Positions 61,231-64,000 of a stretch of DNA of 64,000 nt are shown one piece after another. The notes beneath the pieces are model-generated. The model ran no database searches and was not told the DNA's origin. It saw only the letters and a list, made by a program, of their open reading frames with translations. Origin of the DNA: Enterobacter ludwigii. GTDB taxonomy: Bacteria; Pseudomonadota; Gammaproteobacteria; Enterobacterales; Enterobacteriaceae. Where the stretch lies: positions 4,464,001-4,528,000 of the forward strand of contig NZ_CP017279.1 in the NCBI RefSeq assembly GCF_001750725.1, read 5' to 3'. The position numbers were made by a program, and so were the translations under genes. The first letter of the stretch is position 1. Each line of letters begins with the position of its first letter.

Positions 61231-61621
61231 CCTTCGCGTCTCGTGGCGCTCGCAGTGGATGTCGTTGTTGCTCCACGGCCTGGTCGCGGCCTTTGTGTTA
61301 CTGATGCCGTGGCCGCTTAGCTATACGCCTCTGTGGCTGCTGTTGCTGTCGTTTGTGGTGTTTGACAGCGTGCGCAGCCAGCGCCGCATTCATGCCCGTC
61401 AGGGGGAGATCAAATTACTGATGGATTCCCGCCTGCGCTGGCAGGGAAAAGAGTGGGAAATTCTCGGTATGCCCTGGATGATCGCTTCCGGCATGATGCT
61501 GCGGCTACGTAGCGTGGACAGCGGGCGTCGCCAGCATCTGTGGCTGGCCGCGGACAGTATGGATAGCGCTGAGTGGCGGGACCTGCGTCGGATGTTATTA
61601 CAACAGCTGACGCAGGAGTAA
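61211..61621 (+). CDS. cptA: CptA (YgfX), inner-membrane protein
   Basis: 136 aa. Two membrane helices near the N-terminus (about 13-50, [17 protein letters not shown] and [12 protein letters not shown]), then a cytoplasmic domain ([29 protein letters not shown]). In E. coli described as a toxin affecting FtsZ and MreB and partner of SdhE/CptB, though that view is debated. Overlap with sdhE implies translational coupling. Confidence 0.92.
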   Translation: MVLWQSDLRVSWRSQWMSLLLHGLVAAFVLLMPWPLSYTPLWLLLLSFVVFDSVRSQRRIHARQGEIKLLMDSRLRWQGKEWEILGMPWMIASGMMLRLRSVDSGRRQHLWLAADSMDSAEWRDLRRMLLQQLTQE

Positions 61622-61627
61622 TTCGCG

Positions 61628-62149
61628 TTAGCTGAACTGTTCTGCCATTTCGCCCAGAATCTGCTCACACCAGCTTTGCAGGCGCTCATCGCTGAGATCG
61701 TACTGGTTGGTTTCATCCAGTGCCAGCCCGACAAACAGCTGCCCATCGGCAATAATCGGTTTCTTACTGGTGAACTCGTACCCTTCGGTTGGCCAGTAAC
61801 CGATAAACGTGACGCCCTTCGGTGCCAGTTTGTCGTGCAGCATGCCGAGTGCGTCCAGGAACCACTCACCGTAACCCAGCTGATCTCCCATGCCGTACAT
61901 GGCAATGATTTTGCCGTCGAGGTTAAGCGTATCAAGCTGGTCCCAGATGGCTTCCCAGTCTTCCTGTATTTCGCCAAAATCCCAGGTCGGGATGCCGAGG
62001 ATCAGCACGTCGTACTGCTCCATCAGCGTAAGCGCGTCATCTTTCAGGTTATGCAACGTCACCAGTTCCGGGCCAATGATGTCCCGAATTTTCTCTGCCG
62101 CCATTTCGGTGTAGCAGGTGCTGGAACCATAGAACAGACCAATATTCAT
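61628..62149 (-). CDS. fldB: FldB, flavodoxin 2
   Basis: 173 aa, the E. coli length. The FMN phosphate loop [16 protein letters not shown] is at 4-19; [11 protein letters not shown] and [12 protein letters not shown] form the isoalloxazine-contacting loops. Low-potential electron carrier, SoxRS-induced in E. coli. Convergent with cptA and divergent from xerD. Confidence 0.95.
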   Translation of the reverse strand: MNIGLFYGSSTCYTEMAAEKIRDIIGPELVTLHNLKDDALTLMEQYDVLILGIPTWDFGEIQEDWEAIWDQLDTLNLDGKIIAMYGMGDQLGYGEWFLDALGMLHDKLAPKGVTFIGYWPTEGYEFTSKKPIIADGQLFVGLALDETNQYDLSDERLQSWCEQILGEMAEQFS

Positions 62150-62250
62150 CGCGTGACTATCTCAATTCTTGCTTTGACTTTGCGCGTAGTGTACCAGAAA
62201 CCGATCGCAATCAGGCATAATGGCCTGACTGCAGAATCAAAGGGGCTGAT

Positions 62251-63147
62251 GTGGAAAAGGATCTCGCACTCATCGAACAGTTTCTCGATGCACTGTGGCT
62301 GGAGAAGAACCTGGCCGAGAATACGCTCAGTGCCTACCGGCGCGATCTCACCATGCTGGTGGAGTGGCTGGCGCACCGTGGGCTGTCGCTGGCGAACGCC
62401 CAAAGCGACGACCTGCAGGCGCTGCTGGGCGAGCGGATGGAAGGGGGCTACAAGGCCACCAGTTCCGCACGTTTGCTCAGCGCAATGCGTCGGCTGTTCC
62501 AGCACCTCAACCGTGAAAAAATTCGCGAAGACGATCCCAGCGCGCTCCTGGCCTCCCCGAAACTCCCGCAGCGGCTGCCGAAAGATCTCAGCGAAGCACA
62601 AGTTGAGAGATTATTACAGTCACCCGCAGTTGACCTGCCGCTGGAGTTACGCGATAAAGCCATGCTTGAGCTATTGTATGCTACCGGTTTGCGTGTTTCT
62701 GAACTGGTCGGCCTGACGATGAGCGACATTAGCCTTCGTCAGGGCGTGGTTCGCGTAATCGGTAAAGGAAACAAGGAAAGGCTGGTGCCGCTGGGTGAAG
62801 AGGCGGTGTACTGGCTGGAAACGTATCTGGAGCACGGTCGTCCATGGTTGCTTAATGGCGCTTCAATCGACGTCTTGTTCCCCAGCCAGCGCGCACAACA
62901 GATGACGCGGCAAACGTTCTGGCATCGCATCAAACATTACGCCACACTGGCGGGTATCGACAGTGAAAAGCTTTCGCCACACGTTTTGCGTCATGCCTTT
63001 GCGACGCATCTGCTGAACCACGGCGCCGACCTGCGCGTGGTGCAGATGCTGCTGGGACACAGCGATCTTTCCACGACCCAAATTTATACCCATGTCGCGA
63101 CGGAACGGCTGCGGCAGCTACACCAACAGCACCACCCACGAGCGTGA
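62251..63147 (+). CDS. xerD: XerD, site-specific tyrosine recombinase
   Basis: 298 aa, the E. coli length. Works with XerC at dif to resolve chromosome dimers. N-terminal core-binding domain (about 1-85), then the catalytic residues: Arg in ATGLRVSEL, Lys in GKGNKER, HVLRHAFATHLL (His and Arg), LGHSD and the Tyr nucleophile in TTQIYTHV. GTG is the start codon. dsbC and recJ follow, as in E. coli. Confidence 0.96.
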   Translation: MEKDLALIEQFLDALWLEKNLAENTLSAYRRDLTMLVEWLAHRGLSLANAQSDDLQALLGERMEGGYKATSSARLLSAMRRLFQHLNREKIREDDPSALLASPKLPQRLPKDLSEAQVERLLQSPAVDLPLELRDKAMLELLYATGLRVSELVGLTMSDISLRQGVVRVIGKGNKERLVPLGEEAVYWLETYLEHGRPWLLNGASIDVLFPSQRAQQMTRQTFWHRIKHYATLAGIDSEKLSPHVLRHAFATHLLNHGADLRVVQMLLGHSDLSTTQIYTHVATERLRQLHQQHHPRA

Positions 63148-63170
63148 GTGCCGACGAATTAGGATCTTAT

Positions 63171-63884
63171 ATGAAAAAGTCTTTCGCGCTGTTCACCCTG
63201 CTGGCAGCCTCATTTACCGGTTTTGCCCATGCGGATGACGCCGCTATCAAACAGTCTCTGGCGAAGCTTGGCGTCACCAGCAGTGATATCCAGTCTGCAC
63301 CGGTTGCCGGCATGAAAACGGTTCTGACGAACAGCGGCGTGCTGTACGTGACCGAGGACGGAAAACACATTATTCAGGGCCCAATGTACGACGTGAGCGG
63401 TGCACAGCCGGTCAACGTAACCAACCAGCTGCTGATGAAAAACCTGAATGCGCTCGAAAAAGAGATGATCGTTTATAAAGCGGCGCAGGAAAAACACGTC
63501 ATTACCGTCTTCACCGACATCACCTGTGGCTACTGCCATAAGCTGCATGAAGAGATGAAAGATTACAACGCGCTGGGGATCACCGTGCGTTATCTGGCCT
63601 TCCCGCGCGCGGGCGTTGAGAGCAAGCCAGAGCAGGATATGAAAGCTATCTGGTGTGCGAAAGACCGCAACAAAGCCTTTGATGACGCGATGAATGGCAA
63701 AGGCGTGCAGCCTGCATCCTGCGACATTGATATCGCTAACCACTACGCGCTGGGTGTGCAGTTTGGCGTGAACGGTACGCCAGCGATTGTCCTGAGCAAT
63801 GGCTATGTTGTTCCGGGTTATCAGGGACCTAAAGAGATGAAAGAGTTCCTCGACGCGCACCAGAAACAGTTTGGTGGTAAATAA
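63171..63884 (+). CDS. dsbC: DsbC, periplasmic disulfide isomerase
   Basis: 237 aa from ATG 63171 (MKKSFALFTLL). Signal peptide of about 20 residues ending AHA, an N-terminal dimerisation domain, then a thioredoxin domain with the active site CGYC (TDITCGYCHKLHEE, about 119-122). It reshuffles wrong disulfides and is kept reduced by DsbD. A second Cys pair is seen at WCAKD and ASCDID. Confidence 0.96.
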   Translation: MKKSFALFTLLAASFTGFAHADDAAIKQSLAKLGVTSSDIQSAPVAGMKTVLTNSGVLYVTEDGKHIIQGPMYDVSGAQPVNVTNQLLMKNLNALEKEMIVYKAAQEKHVITVFTDITCGYCHKLHEEMKDYNALGITVRYLAFPRAGVESKPEQDMKAIWCAKDRNKAFDDAMNGKGVQPASCDIDIANHYALGVQFGVNGTPAIVLSNGYVVPGYQGPKEMKEFLDAHQKQFGGK

Positions 63885-63889
63885 TTCGC

Positions 63890-64000
63890 GTGAAAGCCCC
63901 AATAAAACTGCGCCGCCGCGAGGCGGTTGAACATGCTGATTTGCCTGACGACCTCCCGCCGCTGCTAAAGCGGCTATACGCCAGCCGTGGCGTGCGTACC
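63890..64000 (+). CDS. recJ: RecJ, single-strand DNA exonuclease (5' end only)
   Basis: A GTG at 63890 starts a frame of 37 codons running off the window: MKAPIKLRRREAV, then LPPLLKRLYASRGVR. This matches the start of E. coli RecJ, which also follows dsbC. The DHH catalytic domain lies beyond the window. The gap to dsbC is 5 bases, so co-translation is likely. Confidence 0.9.
   Translation, partial: MKAPIKLRRREAVEHADLPDDLPPLLKRLYASRGVRT

Overview
The window is a chromosomal segment from a member of the Enterobacteriaceae. Gene content, order and protein sequences follow the E. coli yggN-to-recJ stretch almost gene for gene. The window is GC-rich, and the proteins differ from E. coli by a modest number of substitutions, so an Enterobacter/Lelliottia/Leclercia/Klebsiella-type genome is likely. 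I cannot assign the species. No rRNA or tRNA gene, insertion sequence, integrase, phage or CRISPR array was seen. The one RNA gene I recognise is 6S RNA (ssrS).

Layout. (1) 1-16.3 kb is housekeeping: the tail of yggN, a DUF559 gene where E. coli has ansB/yggM, the leftward yggS-yggT-yggU-rdgB-hemW operon, a yggR interrupted by an amber codon, ruvX, yqgE, gshB, rsmE, endA, sprT, galP, metK, then yqgB-speA and speB for putrescine synthesis. (2) 16.3-32.0 kb is an accessory block between speB and loiP, which lie next to each other in E. coli. It carries a complete-looking oxidative ring-cleavage pathway: Rieske ferredoxin, an unknown 102-aa protein, Rieske oxygenase alpha subunit, SDR, IclR regulator, BphC-like extradiol dioxygenase, ferredoxin reductase, MFS importer, cupin, alpha/beta hydrolase, a second SDR with an altered active site, an aspartate-dehydrogenase-like protein, aldehyde dehydrogenase and a ThDP-dependent decarboxylase. 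It is flanked by a divergent MFS transporter and an OprD-type porin. (3) 32.2-45.5 kb returns to core genes: loiP, tktA, epd-pgk-fbaA, mscS, argO, yggE, argP, rpiA, serA and fau. (4) 45.5-64 kb holds ssrS, zapA, ygfB-pepP-ubiH-ubiI, gcvTHP, ygfF, bglA with an RpiR-type regulator, yqfA, ygfZ, sdhE-cptA, fldB, xerD-dsbC and the start of recJ.

The accessory block is the most interesting part. Its 13 rightward structural and regulatory genes are packed with start/stop overlaps or gaps of at most about 80 bases. The enzymes make chemical sense together: outer-membrane and inner-membrane uptake, ring dihydroxylation, rearomatisation, extradiol cleavage, hydrolysis of the cleavage product, then 2-oxoacid decarboxylation and aldehyde oxidation. 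The substrate cannot be read from the sequence. Two palindromes of identical design (GTTTCA-N4-TGAAAC) sit in the divergent control region and are good candidates for the IclR operator. Oddities inside the block are the SDR whose Tyr-Lys pair is replaced by Thr-Arg, a NadX-like protein in a ring-cleavage operon, a cupin lacking one usual metal ligand, and the 102-aa protein in the position where a beta subunit might be expected.

Other points: yggR has a stop codon exactly at the Walker A lysine. The small gene yqgB ends inside the speA ribosome binding site. A family of short GC-rich palindromes recurs at gene ends, and one copy supplies the C-terminus of the DUF559 protein. Recognisable control sites include paired GalR operators plus a CRP site at galP, a Cra site and a CRP site at epd, and GcvA-type motifs at gcvT.
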